A stretch of DNA of 64,000 nucleotides. Origin: JAWLCA01 sp050485905 (lineage in GTDB: Bacteria > Pseudomonadota > Alphaproteobacteria > Rhodobacterales > Rhodobacteraceae). Shown here piece by piece: positions 47,634 to 55,666 of the stretch. Position 1 is the first letter of the stretch. Each line of letters opens with the position of its first letter. The stretch is from NCBI GenBank assembly GCA_050485905.1, contig JBJHCH010000001.1, positions 1 to 64,000 of the forward strand. Direction: 5' to 3'. A program made the translations under genes and the position numbers. A model generated the notes under the pieces. It made no database searches, was not told the origin of the DNA, and saw only the letters and a program-made list of their open reading frames with translations.

Positions 47634-47941
47634 CGCGACGCGCTGTGGTTCACTGTGGCCCCAGTCGCCCAGAGCATTGCGGCATCACGCGAGAGTGTGC
47701 GTGCTTCGGCAAGGTCGAGCCGGGCGCGCGCGGCCAAGACATCACCGCGGCACTCTGACAGCGCGCGCCGCCAAAGCCGTAGCGCCGAGTCGGGCGACCA
47801 TGGCAGCGCAGCCTGATGCAGCCAGCGCCGGAGTTCCGGCGGCAGCGCATCGAAGCGGCGCATCTGGTCGGAGCGTTTGCGGCGCTTCAGCCCCGAGCGA
47901 AGATTCCGGCGGGCCGTCCCGCCCGGGGGCCACGCGGTCAC
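47630..47941 (-). CDS. DUF6525 family protein
   Basis: A 103-residue basic protein: RRNLRSGLKRRKRSDQMRRF, then LPPELRRWLHQAALPWSPDSALRLWRRAL and EARTLSRDAAMLW, a pattern I associate with DUF6525, a family of unknown function common in Rhodobacteraceae. The GTG at 47941 overlaps the stop of the COG0523 GTPase gene (GTGA) and has a nearby GGAG; in-frame ATGs at 47962 and 47992 are less likely. The coupling suggests co-expression with the Zur-controlled GTPase. Confidence 0.7.
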   Translation of the reverse strand: MTAWPPGGTARRNLRSGLKRRKRSDQMRRFDALPPELRRWLHQAALPWSPDSALRLWRRALSECRGDVLAARARLDLAEARTLSRDAAMLWATGATVNHSASR

Positions 47942-49149
47942 GCCGCGCTCCGCCGTCCCCATGCTGGGAAGGGATCGGGCAGCGCCGCCCAAGCATCGGG
48001 CGTCATCGCCGCGGCATCAATCAGGCAGGCGTCCAGCGCCTCGGTGATCGCCTGCCGGTCAAGACCGGAGCCGATGAACACCAGTTCCTGCCGTCGGTCG
48101 CCCCAGGGATCCTGCCAGTGACGCTGCACCTCGGCGCGGGCCTCGGGGTGGGTTGGCCAGCGGTCCTGCGGCACCGCCGCCCACCAGCCGCCCAGGGGCA
48201 TGACGGAAGAGACCGCCCCGGCAAGACTGAACTCCGCCACCCAGTTCGGCCGGGTGGCGACCCAGAAATGCCCCTTGGCGCGGATCACCCCCGGCAGATC
48301 GCCGTTCAGCACCCGATGGACCAGCTGCGGATGGAACGGCCGCCGGGCGCGATAGACGAAGCTGGAGATGCCGTATTCCTCGGTCTCGGGGACGTGATGG
48401 GCAAAGCCGTAAAGTTCCTTTGCCCAGAGGGGATGTTCATGGGCGCGGTCGAAATCGAACAGACCGGTGTCGAAGATCGCGGTGGCGTCCACGCTGCTGT
48501 GATCCGCCTCGATCAGCCGTGCGTCGGGGTTCAGGGAGCGGATGATCTTGCGCGCCGCCTCGGCCCGCAGGGGGCCGGCATCGGTCACCTTGTTCAGGAT
48601 CACGACATCGGCAAATTCGATCTGGTCGGTCAGCAGGTTGACCAGCGTGCGGGTGTCGCCGTCACCAAGATCCTCGCCCCGGTCGGACAGGAAATCGTGG
48701 CGCGAGAAGTCGTTGAGCAGGTTGATCGAATCGACCACCGTCACCATCGTGTCCAGCCGCGCCACGTCGGACAGGCTGTCGCCGTCCTCGTCGCGGAAAT
48801 CGAAGGTGGCGGCGACCGGCAGCGGCTCGGAAACGCCGGTGGATTCGATCAGCAGGTAGTCGAACCGTCCTTCGGCGGCCAGGCGTCGCACCTCTGCCAG
48901 CAGGTCGTCGCGGAGCGTGCAGCAGATGCAGCCGTTCGACATCTCGACCAGCTTTTCCTCGCCACGCTTCAGATCGACGCCGGCATTGACCAGATCGGCG
49001 TCGATGTTCACCTCGGACATGTCGTTGACGATCACCGCCACGCGCCGGCCGTCGCGGTTGTTCAGGACATGGTTCAGAAGCGTGGTCTTGCCGGCGCCGA
49101 GAAAGCCGGAGAGCACGGTGACGGGCAGACGGGGATCGGTCGCAGGCAT
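47938..49149 (-). CDS. COG0523 (CobW/ZNG1-type) GTP-binding metallochaperone, probably for zinc
   Basis: A 403-residue G3E-family GTPase. Walker A GFLGAGKTT is at 15-23, the metal-binding CxCC is at 74-77 (GCICCTLRDD), and Walker B/base-recognition is in DVVILNKVTDAG. The C-terminal CobW domain includes FVYRARRPFHPQ and GHFWVATRPNW. Members in zinc-limitation regulons deliver or save zinc. The perfect Zur box just upstream argues for that rather than a cobalamin role, and no cob genes are near. ATG 49149 is chosen; the frame upstream runs through the operator. Confidence 0.85.
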   Translation of the reverse strand: MPATDPRLPVTVLSGFLGAGKTTLLNHVLNNRDGRRVAVIVNDMSEVNIDADLVNAGVDLKRGEEKLVEMSNGCICCTLRDDLLAEVRRLAAEGRFDYLLIESTGVSEPLPVAATFDFRDEDGDSLSDVARLDTMVTVVDSINLLNDFSRHDFLSDRGEDLGDGDTRTLVNLLTDQIEFADVVILNKVTDAGPLRAEAARKIIRSLNPDARLIEADHSSVDATAIFDTGLFDFDRAHEHPLWAKELYGFAHHVPETEEYGISSFVYRARRPFHPQLVHRVLNGDLPGVIRAKGHFWVATRPNWVAEFSLAGAVSSVMPLGGWWAAVPQDRWPTHPEARAEVQRHWQDPWGDRRQELVFIGSGLDRQAITEALDACLIDAAAMTPDAWAALPDPFPAWGRRSAA

Positions 49150-49160
49150 CGGACCCTCAT

Positions 49161-49177
49161 ATGTTATACTATAACAT
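49161..49177. promoter_or_regulatory. Zur box (zinc uptake regulator operator)
   Basis: ATGTTATA-C-TATAACAT is a perfect 17-bp palindrome and matches the Zur consensus of proteobacteria (TGTTATANTATAACA). It lies 12 bases before the GTPase start codon, where bound Zur would block transcription in zinc-replete cells. Confidence 0.85.
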
Positions 49178-49211
49178 GATGGATAATCTCTGCCGGGCCG
49201 GGGCACAAGCG

Positions 49212-49440
49212 AAAACGCCCCGGCTCGGGCGTCCAGATGCGTGAAACACGGCGGAACCGGAGTTGCGAATTTCGCAATTCTTCTTCATGGTGGGGTTGGC
49301 GGCGCCAGCCGTCGTTTCACCAAGCTGTCCCTAGCGCCCTAACGCTGTTGGGACGGATGAGAGCGGCAATGAGCGCAAACGCGCTCCCACCGCCCGTGCC
49401 GAAACCGGAGATATGAGCATACGCTCACCGGTTTCGGCCA
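49212..49440 (-). ncRNA. Candidate structured non-coding RNA with five hairpins and a terminator
   Basis: On the minus strand, five hairpins follow one another. GCCGAAACCGG/CCGGTTTCGGC spans 49398-49438, with an inner TGAGC-ATAC-GCTCA. GAGCGC-N4-GCGCTC is at 49371-49386. A split GTCCC/AGCG hairpin is at 49327-49354. TTGCGAA-N-TTCGCAA is at 49263-49277. Last is a terminator-like ACGCCC-N6-GGGCGT with TTTT at 49212-49232. No protein gene is visible on either strand. It could be an independent small RNA, a long 3' extension of the pnp transcript, or the leader side of the Zur-regulated gene. No known family was recognised. Confidence 0.35.
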
Positions 49441-49718
49441 TCTGCATCTAAACATGCTAGCCTCATCGGCAGAACCCGGGTTTGTCCCGGACCACCGGTG
49501 GTGCCCCTTGCATCACCGGAGAACTCTTGTCCTTGGTGGGGAGGCTAGATGCTGTGTGACGACTGGCGCCTGACACAATGTACCGAATCAGGATCGTAGC
49601 AATCAATCGGGATATCTTGTGGAAAGAGTGTGAATAGCCACGCCACACTAAATGTAGATGGTGTACCTGACCCTTGATCAATATGTAGATTTCCGGCGAT
49701 CAATTAATCGCCAAAGGA
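49441..49718. other. Gene-free, AT-richer stretch between the hairpin region and the pnp terminator
   Basis: This is 278 bases with visibly lower GC than the rest of the window. A 72-codon minus-strand frame (49463-49681) is present but has no ribosome-binding site, no recognisable motif and unusual codons, so it is not called. An 8-bp direct repeat ATGTAGAT occurs at 49652 and 49683, and GGCGAT-N6-ATCGCC (49694-49711) makes a small hairpin. It may be a relic of transferred DNA. Confidence 0.4.
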
Positions 49719-49747
49719 AAACGCCCCAGCGCGGGGCCGGGGCGTTT
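49719..49747 (-). terminator. Terminator of the rpsO-pnp transcript
   Basis: AAACGCCCC and GGGGCGTTT form a 9-bp stem with an 11-nt loop, about 25 bases past the pnp stop. On the minus strand the stem is followed by TCCTTT, a short T-rich tail. Confidence 0.75.
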
Positions 49748-49772
49748 ATGCGGGTCTAGCGTGGTAGACTCC

Positions 49773-51914
49773 TCAGGCGTCGGTATCTTCGCGCTTGGGC
49801 TCGGTGATTTCCTCGCCGGTTTCCTGATCGACCATCTTCATGCCAAGGCGCACCTTGCCGCGGTCGTCGAAGCCCAGAAGCTTCACCTTCACCTCTTGCC
49901 CCTCTTTCAGGATGTCCGAGGGGTGGTTCAGGCGCTTGGCGGCGATCTGGCTGACATGAACCAGCCCGTCGCGCTTGCCGAAGAAGTTCACGAAGGCGCC
50001 GAAATCGACCAGCTTCACGACCTTGCCGGTATAGACCTTGCCCTCTTCGGGTTCGGCCACGATCGACCAGATCATGTCGTAGGCCTTCTTGATCGAGTCG
50101 GCATTGGCCGAGGCGATCTTGATGACGCCGTCGTCGTTGATGTCGACCTTGGCGCCGGAGACTTCCACGATCTCGCGGATCACCTTGCCGCCCGAGCCGA
50201 TCACTTCGCGGATCTTGTCGGTGGGCACGGTCATCGTCTCGATCTTGGGCGCGTATTCGCTGAAGCCCTGCGGGGCCGACAGCGCCTTGTTCATCTCGCC
50301 CAGGATGTGCAGCCGGCCCTCGCGCGCCTGCGCCAGCGCCTGCTCCATGATCTCGGGCGTGATGCCGGCGACCTTGATGTCCATCTGCAGGCTGGTGATG
50401 CCGTTCTCGGTGCCAGCGACCTTGAAGTCCATGTCGCCGAGGTGATCCTCGTCGCCCAGGATGTCGGACAGGATGGCGAAGCGGCCGTCATCTTCCAGGA
50501 TCAGGCCCATCGCCACGCCGGCCACTGGAGCCTTCAGCGGCACGCCCGCATCCATCATGCTGAGCGAGCCGCCGCAGACGGTCGCCATCGAGGAGGAGCC
50601 GTTCGATTCGGTGATCTCGGACACGATGCGGATGGTGTAGGGGAAGTCGGTCGCCGGCGGCAGCACCGCCTGAAGCGCGCGCCAGGCCAGTTTCCCGTGC
50701 CCGATCTCGCGCCGTCCCGGAGGGCCGAAGCGCCCAACCTCGCCGACCGAATAGGGCGGGAAGTTGTAGTGCAGCAGGAAGTTCATCTTGCTGGTGCCGG
50801 TCAGCGCGTCGATGAACTGCTCGTCGTCACCGGTGCCCAGCGTCGCGACGCAGAGTGACTGCGTCTCTCCGCGGGTGAACAGGGCCGAGCCGTGGGTGCG
50901 CGGCAGCACGCCGGTTTCCGCCACGATCGGGCGGATCGTGCGGGTGTCGCGTCCGTCGATCCGCGGTGCGCCGTTGATGATGTCGCCGCGCAGGATCGAG
51001 GCTTCCAGCTTCTTGAGGGCCGAGCCGAGGTTCTCGTCGGCCAGCTCCTCCTCGGTCAGCGTGGCCTTGACGGCCTCGCGCGCGGCCGAGATCGCGTTGA
51101 CCCGTTCCTGCTTGTCGCGCAGCGCAAAGGCGGCGCGCATCTGGTCGGCGCCGGCGGCCTTTACCTTGGCGTAGAGGGCGGAATAGTCGGGCGGCTGGAA
51201 GTCGAACGGCTCCTTCGCCGCGTCCTCCGCCAGGTCGATGATCAGGTCGATCACCGGCTGGATGCTTTCATGGGCGAATTTCACCGCGCCCAGCATTTCC
51301 TCTTCGGACAGCTCGTAGGCTTCCGATTCGACCATCATCACCGCGTCCCTGGTGCCGGCCACAACCAGATCCAGACGCTGCTCGGGGTTTTCCCGCAGCT
51401 TCATCATGTCGTCGCATTCGGGGTTCAGGACGTATTCGCCATCGACAAAGCCCACGCGGCAGCCCGCGATCGGCCCCATGAAGGGCGCACCGGAAATCGT
51501 CAGCGCCGCCGAGGCGGCGATCATGCCCAGCATGTCGGGTTCGTTGACCAGATCGTGGCTGAGGACGGTGACGATCACCAGAACCTCGTTCTTGAACCCG
51601 TCCACGAACAGCGGGCGGATCGGCCGGTCGATCAGCCGCGAGGTCAGGGTTTCCTTTTCCGAGGGCCGTGCCTCGCGCTTGAAGAAGCCGCCGGGCACCT
51701 TGCCGGCCGCGTAGTAGCGTTCCTGATAATGCACGGTGAGGGGGAAGAAATCCTGCCCCGGCTTCACCGATTTCGCGAAGGTCACGTTGGCCATGACGCT
51801 GGTTTCGCCCATGGTGGCGATCACCGAGCCGTCGGCCTGACGGGCGACCTTGCCGGTTTCCAGGGTCAGCGTCTCGCCGCCCCATTCGATGGATTTTTTC
51901 GTTACGTTGAACAT
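49773..51914 (-). CDS. pnp: Polyribonucleotide nucleotidyltransferase (PNPase)
   Basis: A 713-residue phosphorolytic exoribonuclease that degrades RNA from the 3' end. Two RNase PH domains flank a helical linker. The second core has LHYNFPPYSVGEVGRFGPPGRREIGHGKLAWRAL, with GDEDHLGDMDFKVAGT as the active-site Asp region. A KH domain (VIGSGGKVIREI) and an S1 domain (GKVVKLVDFGAFVNFFGKRDGLVHVSQI) follow. It lies downstream of rpsO, the conserved arrangement in which PNPase autoregulates through processing of the rpsO-pnp leader. Confidence 0.97.
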   Translation of the reverse strand: MFNVTKKSIEWGGETLTLETGKVARQADGSVIATMGETSVMANVTFAKSVKPGQDFFPLTVHYQERYYAAGKVPGGFFKREARPSEKETLTSRLIDRPIRPLFVDGFKNEVLVIVTVLSHDLVNEPDMLGMIAASAALTISGAPFMGPIAGCRVGFVDGEYVLNPECDDMMKLRENPEQRLDLVVAGTRDAVMMVESEAYELSEEEMLGAVKFAHESIQPVIDLIIDLAEDAAKEPFDFQPPDYSALYAKVKAAGADQMRAAFALRDKQERVNAISAAREAVKATLTEEELADENLGSALKKLEASILRGDIINGAPRIDGRDTRTIRPIVAETGVLPRTHGSALFTRGETQSLCVATLGTGDDEQFIDALTGTSKMNFLLHYNFPPYSVGEVGRFGPPGRREIGHGKLAWRALQAVLPPATDFPYTIRIVSEITESNGSSSMATVCGGSLSMMDAGVPLKAPVAGVAMGLILEDDGRFAILSDILGDEDHLGDMDFKVAGTENGITSLQMDIKVAGITPEIMEQALAQAREGRLHILGEMNKALSAPQGFSEYAPKIETMTVPTDKIREVIGSGGKVIREIVEVSGAKVDINDDGVIKIASANADSIKKAYDMIWSIVAEPEEGKVYTGKVVKLVDFGAFVNFFGKRDGLVHVSQIAAKRLNHPSDILKEGQEVKVKLLGFDDRGKVRLGMKMVDQETGEEITEPKREDTDA

Positions 51915-52062
51915 CTCGTTTCCTATGCTGGCCGGGGGACCCTCCCGCCGACCCTGTTGCTTACGGGCCCCATGCCCGTGGCCTCTGTCTTCTGTTCTGC
52001 CCGCCCCGCGAGGCCCGTCGGGGATGGTCCGTATCCCCGGCGGGATCGCCGGGCATCAAATG

Positions 52063-52093
52063 CGCACGCCCCGGACCGGCTCCGGGGCGTGCG
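52063..52093 (-). terminator. Strong hairpin between rpsO and pnp
   Basis: CGCACGCCCCGGA and TCCGGGGCGTGCG form a 13-bp perfect stem with a 5-nt loop, 10 bases after the rpsO stop and before the pnp leader. In enterobacteria the rpsO-pnp gap holds an attenuating terminator and an RNase III processing stem; this stem could serve either purpose. Only a weak T-rich tail (ATTTG) follows. Confidence 0.75.
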
Positions 52094-52103
52094 GGATGTC
52101 AGA

Positions 52104-52373
52104 TCAGCGGCGGATGCCCAACCGCTCGATAAGGGTGCGATAGCGGCCCTCATCCTTGGCGCGGACATAGTCCAGCAGCTTGCGCCGCGTCGCGACCAGC
52201 TTCAGCAGCCCACGGCGGGAATGGTTGTCCTTCTTGTGGGTCTTGAAGTGTTCGGTCAGCGTGGTGATCCGCGAGGTCAGGATCGCCACCTGCACTTCGG
52301 GCGAACCGGTGTCGCCCTCCTTGGTGGCAAAGTCCTTCATCACGCGGGCTTTTTCTTCGACAGTAATCGACAT
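52104..52373 (-). CDS. rpsO: 30S ribosomal protein S15
   Basis: An 89-residue ribosomal protein that binds the central domain of 16S rRNA early in small-subunit assembly. The whole S15 signature is present: TGSPEVQVAILTSRI, LTEHFKTHKKDNHSRRGLL and LVATRRKLLDYV. Its length equals the bacterial norm. It is the first gene of rpsO-pnp; the 143 bases upstream to the dehalogenase gene should hold its promoter. Confidence 0.97.
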   Translation of the reverse strand: MSITVEEKARVMKDFATKEGDTGSPEVQVAILTSRITTLTEHFKTHKKDNHSRRGLLKLVATRRKLLDYVRAKDEGRYRTLIERLGIRR

Positions 52374-52516
52374 CGGGGTCTCCTATGCAAAAGGTGTCGG
52401 CGCGGGCCGGGATGTCGTCCAGCGAGGCCGGGGAGGTTTCCGCCGCCCCTAAGGCAGCGGATGCGCGCGTATAGGCGGATTTGACGCGAAAGGAAAGCGC
52501 GTAATCGCCGCGCCCC

Positions 52517-53410
52517 TCAGCCCTCAAGAAAGGGTGAGAGGGCGGCCAGAACGGCCTCGGGCGCCTCTTCCATCGCGAAATGGCCGCAGCCGGGGATGGG
52601 TGCGCCCGTGACGTTGTCGGCCCAACGCCGCCAGACGCCCAGCGGATCGCCGGTGCGGGCAGGAAAACCGCCCTCGGCCCACAGGAACTGCATGGGCGCC
52701 GCGATCCGTCGCCCGGCGGCGCGGTCGGCCTCGTCCAGTACCCGGTCGGTCGTCGCCCCGGCACGGTAGTCGGCGCACATGGCGTGGATGCGCGCCGGGT
52801 CACGGGCCTGCGCGCGATAGCTGTCCAGCGCGGCGGGGGCAAAGGAGGCGAGGCTGCGGCTCTTGGTCCAGCCTTGCAGCGTCCAGTCGATATAGGCCAC
52901 CGGATCGGCGCAGATCATCCGCTCGGGCAGGGGTGCGGGTTGGGCGAGGAAGGTCCAGTGATAGGCGGCCATTGCCAGTTCCGCGTCCCAGGCCGCCCAG
53001 AAATCGCCTGTGGGCACCACCTCGATAATGCCCAGCCTTTCCAGCCGGTCGGGGTGGTCGAGCGCGAGGCGATAGGCCACCCGCGCCCCCCGGTCGTGGC
53101 CGACGACGCGGGCGCGGCTGAGGCCCAGATGATCCATCAGCGCCACGATGTCGGCGGCCATCCGGCGCTTGGAATAGGTGGTGTGCGTCGCGTCGTCGGG
53201 CGGGGCGTCGGATTGGCCGTAGCCGCGCAGGTCGGGGATGATGACGCGGAAGCGTTCGGCCAGCGCCGGCGCGACATTGCCCCAGCACATCCCGTTCTGC
53301 GGAAATCCGTGCAGCAGGATCAGCGGCGCGCCGCTGCCCGCCTGCTGCACCGACCGGGCGATCTCGCCCAGGTCGATCCGCGTCCGCGTGAACCCTTCGA
53401 TCTCGGTCAT
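52517..53410 (-). CDS. Alpha/beta hydrolase, fluoroacetate/haloacetate dehalogenase-like
   Basis: A 297-residue hydrolase with LILLHGFPQNGMCWG and the nucleophile elbow GHDRGAR, an Asp rather than Ser, plus the two Arg residues that bind carboxylate in fluoroacetate dehalogenase. The halide-pocket His-Trp in AYHWTFLAQPAPLPERMI and the Tyr in CADYRAGATTD match that family, as does the final catalytic His in GCGHFAMEEAP. It should hydrolyse a short haloacid; the true substrate is untested. GGGGGA precedes ATG 53410. It lies in the rbfA-to-pnp cluster but may be transcribed separately. Confidence 0.8.
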   Translation of the reverse strand: MTEIEGFTRTRIDLGEIARSVQQAGSGAPLILLHGFPQNGMCWGNVAPALAERFRVIIPDLRGYGQSDAPPDDATHTTYSKRRMAADIVALMDHLGLSRARVVGHDRGARVAYRLALDHPDRLERLGIIEVVPTGDFWAAWDAELAMAAYHWTFLAQPAPLPERMICADPVAYIDWTLQGWTKSRSLASFAPAALDSYRAQARDPARIHAMCADYRAGATTDRVLDEADRAAGRRIAAPMQFLWAEGGFPARTGDPLGVWRRWADNVTGAPIPGCGHFAMEEAPEAVLAALSPFLEG

Positions 53411-53454
53411 GGCGTCCCCCCGTCGCTGCAGACTGGCCTGCGGAATGGCCGGGA

Positions 53455-53976
53455 TCAAGCCGGCCACGGCTCCGGGCGCTGGCCATAGCTGACGTAGAGC
53501 GGATGGCGCGGGTGGCCGTCGCGAGTCAGGCCCAGGTGGTGCAGCGGCTTGCCGGTTGCGCGCAGCAGGGCCTCCACCGCAGGACCACGGTCCAGATGCG
53601 CGCCGTGGCTGCCCCAGGCGCAGACGATTCGGTCGGCCCAGGGTGCGCTATCGGCGATGGCGCGGTCGTTCAGCGGGCCCACCGGATCGGCCTCGGCGCG
53701 CATCACCTTGGGGTCGGTGGCGCGGAAGGCGAAGATGTTGCAGACCCGGAACGCGCCGAAACCCAGCGTGCGGGCGCGGCGTTCGCAGCGCTCCACCGTG
53801 GGGTCGTTCTGCACCTCGGTCGCGGTCGAGGGGTTGAGCATCACGAACAGCGCCCGCGGCCCCGACCCCCATTCGCGGGTCAGCAGGTAACGGTAGCGTT
53901 CGCAGGGCGAATAGACCGCCACGCTGGCCGCGTCGCCCTTCTGATGCTGGCGGGTGATCAGACCGGCGTCATCCAT
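53455..53976 (-). CDS. DUF1643 family protein
   Basis: A 173-residue protein with the DUF1643 pattern: YRYLLTREWGSGPRALFVMLNPSTA, DPTVERCERRARTLGFGAFRVCNIFAFRATDPKVM and RIVCAWGSHG. The family is widespread and often found on mobile elements; its function is unknown. ATG 53976 overlaps the truB stop by 8 bases, so it is translated after truB in the same transcript. The open frame further upstream is a shadow of truB. Confidence 0.85.
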   Translation of the reverse strand: MDDAGLITRQHQKGDAASVAVYSPCERYRYLLTREWGSGPRALFVMLNPSTATEVQNDPTVERCERRARTLGFGAFRVCNIFAFRATDPKVMRAEADPVGPLNDRAIADSAPWADRIVCAWGSHGAHLDRGPAVEALLRATGKPLHHLGLTRDGHPRHPLYVSYGQRPEPWPA

Positions 53977-54877
53977 GAACGAACACCCGGCTGGGGTGCA
54001 ACTCACCCGCCTTGTAGATACCCACGGCCACGGCGCGGCCCTGATGGCTGGCCCAAGCCTCCTCGCCATATTCGGCGTCTGAAGCGATGACCATGCCGGG
54101 GTTGCCGTTTCGCAGTCGCGCCGCGCCCTCGGCCGTGGCGGGCAGTTCGGGCAGGTCAGCCAGGCCGTCCTCCAGCGGACGCAGGTGCGCATCGAGTTCG
54201 GGCGTCTTCGCCAGCCGGTCGATGTCTTCCAGCGAAACTCCGTCTTCGGCGTCAAACGGCCCCGACCATGTGCGGCGCAGGGTGACGACATGGCCGTGGC
54301 AGCCTAGTACCGCGCCTAGGTCGCGGGCGATGGAGCGGACGTAGCCGCCCTTGCCGCAGACCATCGCCAGTTCGACGTGATCGGCATCGGGCCGCACGAT
54401 CATCGTCAGGCTTTCGACCCAGAGCGGCCGGGCGGCCAGATCCATCGTTTCGCCACCGCGGGCGATATCATAGGCGCGTTCGCCTTCGACCTTCACGGCG
54501 GAAAACTGCGGCGGCACCTGCATGATCTCGCCCCGGAACGCTGCGAGCGCGGCCTCGATCTGCTCATCTGTCGGGCGCGCGGTACTTTCCGCGATTACCG
54601 TGCCCTCGGCATCATCGGTGGTGGTGGCCTGACCCAGCCGAACGGTGAAGCGGTAGCATTTCAACGCGTCGGTAATGTAGGGAACCGTCTTCGTCGCCTC
54701 GCCCAAGGCCACGGCCAGAACGCCGGTCGCCGCCGGGTCCAGCGTGCCGGCATGGCCCGCCTTCTGCGCGTCAAAGGCCCACCGCACCTTGTTCACCACG
54801 GCGGTCGAGGTGATGCCGGCGGGCTTGTCCACCACCAGCCAACCCGAAATCGCGCGCCCCTTGCGCTTGCGTCCCAT
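53969..54877 (-). CDS. truB: tRNA pseudouridine(55) synthase
   Basis: A 302-residue enzyme making pseudouridine 55 in the T-loop of tRNAs. It has the N-terminal GWLVVDKPAGITS and the catalytic Asp in GHAGTLDPAATGVL. CYRFTVRLGQATTTDDAEG and CGKGGYVRSIARDLG, which line the RNA-binding cleft, are also present. It belongs to the conserved rbfA-truB-rpsO-pnp region, here interrupted by accessory genes. It overlaps the DUF1643 gene. Confidence 0.96.
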   Translation of the reverse strand: MGRKRKGRAISGWLVVDKPAGITSTAVVNKVRWAFDAQKAGHAGTLDPAATGVLAVALGEATKTVPYITDALKCYRFTVRLGQATTTDDAEGTVIAESTARPTDEQIEAALAAFRGEIMQVPPQFSAVKVEGERAYDIARGGETMDLAARPLWVESLTMIVRPDADHVELAMVCGKGGYVRSIARDLGAVLGCHGHVVTLRRTWSGPFDAEDGVSLEDIDRLAKTPELDAHLRPLEDGLADLPELPATAEGAARLRNGNPGMVIASDAEYGEEAWASHQGRAVAVGIYKAGELHPSRVFVHG

Positions 54878-54907
54878 CGTCGTCTCCGTTCGGTCAGGCC
54901 GGGCGGC

Positions 54908-55666
54908 TTAGCCGCCGCCTTGGGGCGCGTCAACCGGCACCACTGTACCCACGATCGGACCCAGCGGGCGGCCCCGGTCGCTGCGGTTCAGTGCGGGCGC
55001 ATGCAGGCGCGAGACGTTGCCATCGAAGTAAAGCGCATCCGGCGTGCCCAGCCCGTCGCGGAACAGCCGCGCGAATTCGTGGAAGGTGACGCGCCGATCC
55101 GAGATGGCGAAAAGCGCCCGCTGGCCGTCCGGCGTGACGCCGACTCCGTTGCGAACGTAGCGCGAGGTCGCATCAACCAGAAACCGGGGATGCAACTCAC
55201 CGCCGATCACCAGCATCGGGCCGGATTGCGTCGCATAGCGGCAGTCAGGCGGCGCCTCGGCAAAGACGCGGCTTTCGATCACGGCAAAGCTGTCCGGTCC
55301 GATGCAGAACACGCCGTTGGGGCGCATGCCGAAATTGCCCGGTCCGTCGGCGGTGACGATGCGCGCCACCTCGCCATCCGGGTCGCGGTAAAGGCCGACG
55401 GGGCTGCGGTCGGCATGATACATTCCGGCGTTCATGGCAAAGCCGAGCCGCATCCCCTCGGTCGCCAGCGCACTGTCGATCCGGTCGAAGCCGCCGAATG
55501 GCATGCCATCGGGGGCCGTCAGGAACAGGCGCAGGTCGTGGTCCAGACCGACCTCGCAGACGGTGTAGCCCTGCCCGTCATGGGTCAGGCGCTGGCAATC
55601 GGTCGCCTGGGCGGGTCCCGTCGCACCTGCTGCCAGCAGCAGCGCCAGCGCACTACGCAGGATCAT
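54908..55666 (-). CDS. Exported phosphodiester glycosidase family protein (NAGPA/DUF2233)
   Basis: A 252-residue protein with a signal peptide (about residues 1-21, ending PAQATDC). The phosphodiester glycosidase fold shows FAMNAGMYHADRSPVGL, GNFGMRPNGVFCIG, ATQSGPMLVIGGELHP, RNGVGVTPDGQRALFAIS and DALYFDGNVSRLH. It probably acts on sugar phosphodiesters in the periplasm; no substrate is known. ATG 55666 overlaps the end of rbfA by 14 bases, so the two are co-translated. A position between rbfA and truB is common in this family of bacteria. Confidence 0.82.
   Translation of the reverse strand: MILRSALALLLAAGATGPAQATDCQRLTHDGQGYTVCEVGLDHDLRLFLTAPDGMPFGGFDRIDSALATEGMRLGFAMNAGMYHADRSPVGLYRDPDGEVARIVTADGPGNFGMRPNGVFCIGPDSFAVIESRVFAEAPPDCRYATQSGPMLVIGGELHPRFLVDATSRYVRNGVGVTPDGQRALFAISDRRVTFHEFARLFRDGLGTPDALYFDGNVSRLHAPALNRSDRGRPLGPIVGTVVPVDAPQGGG

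Noticed and set aside
49463..49681. A 72-codon minus-strand frame in the gap before pnp
   Set aside because: There is no ribosome-binding site and no recognisable domain, and the codons are unlike any neighbour. It is more likely non-coding AT-rich DNA.
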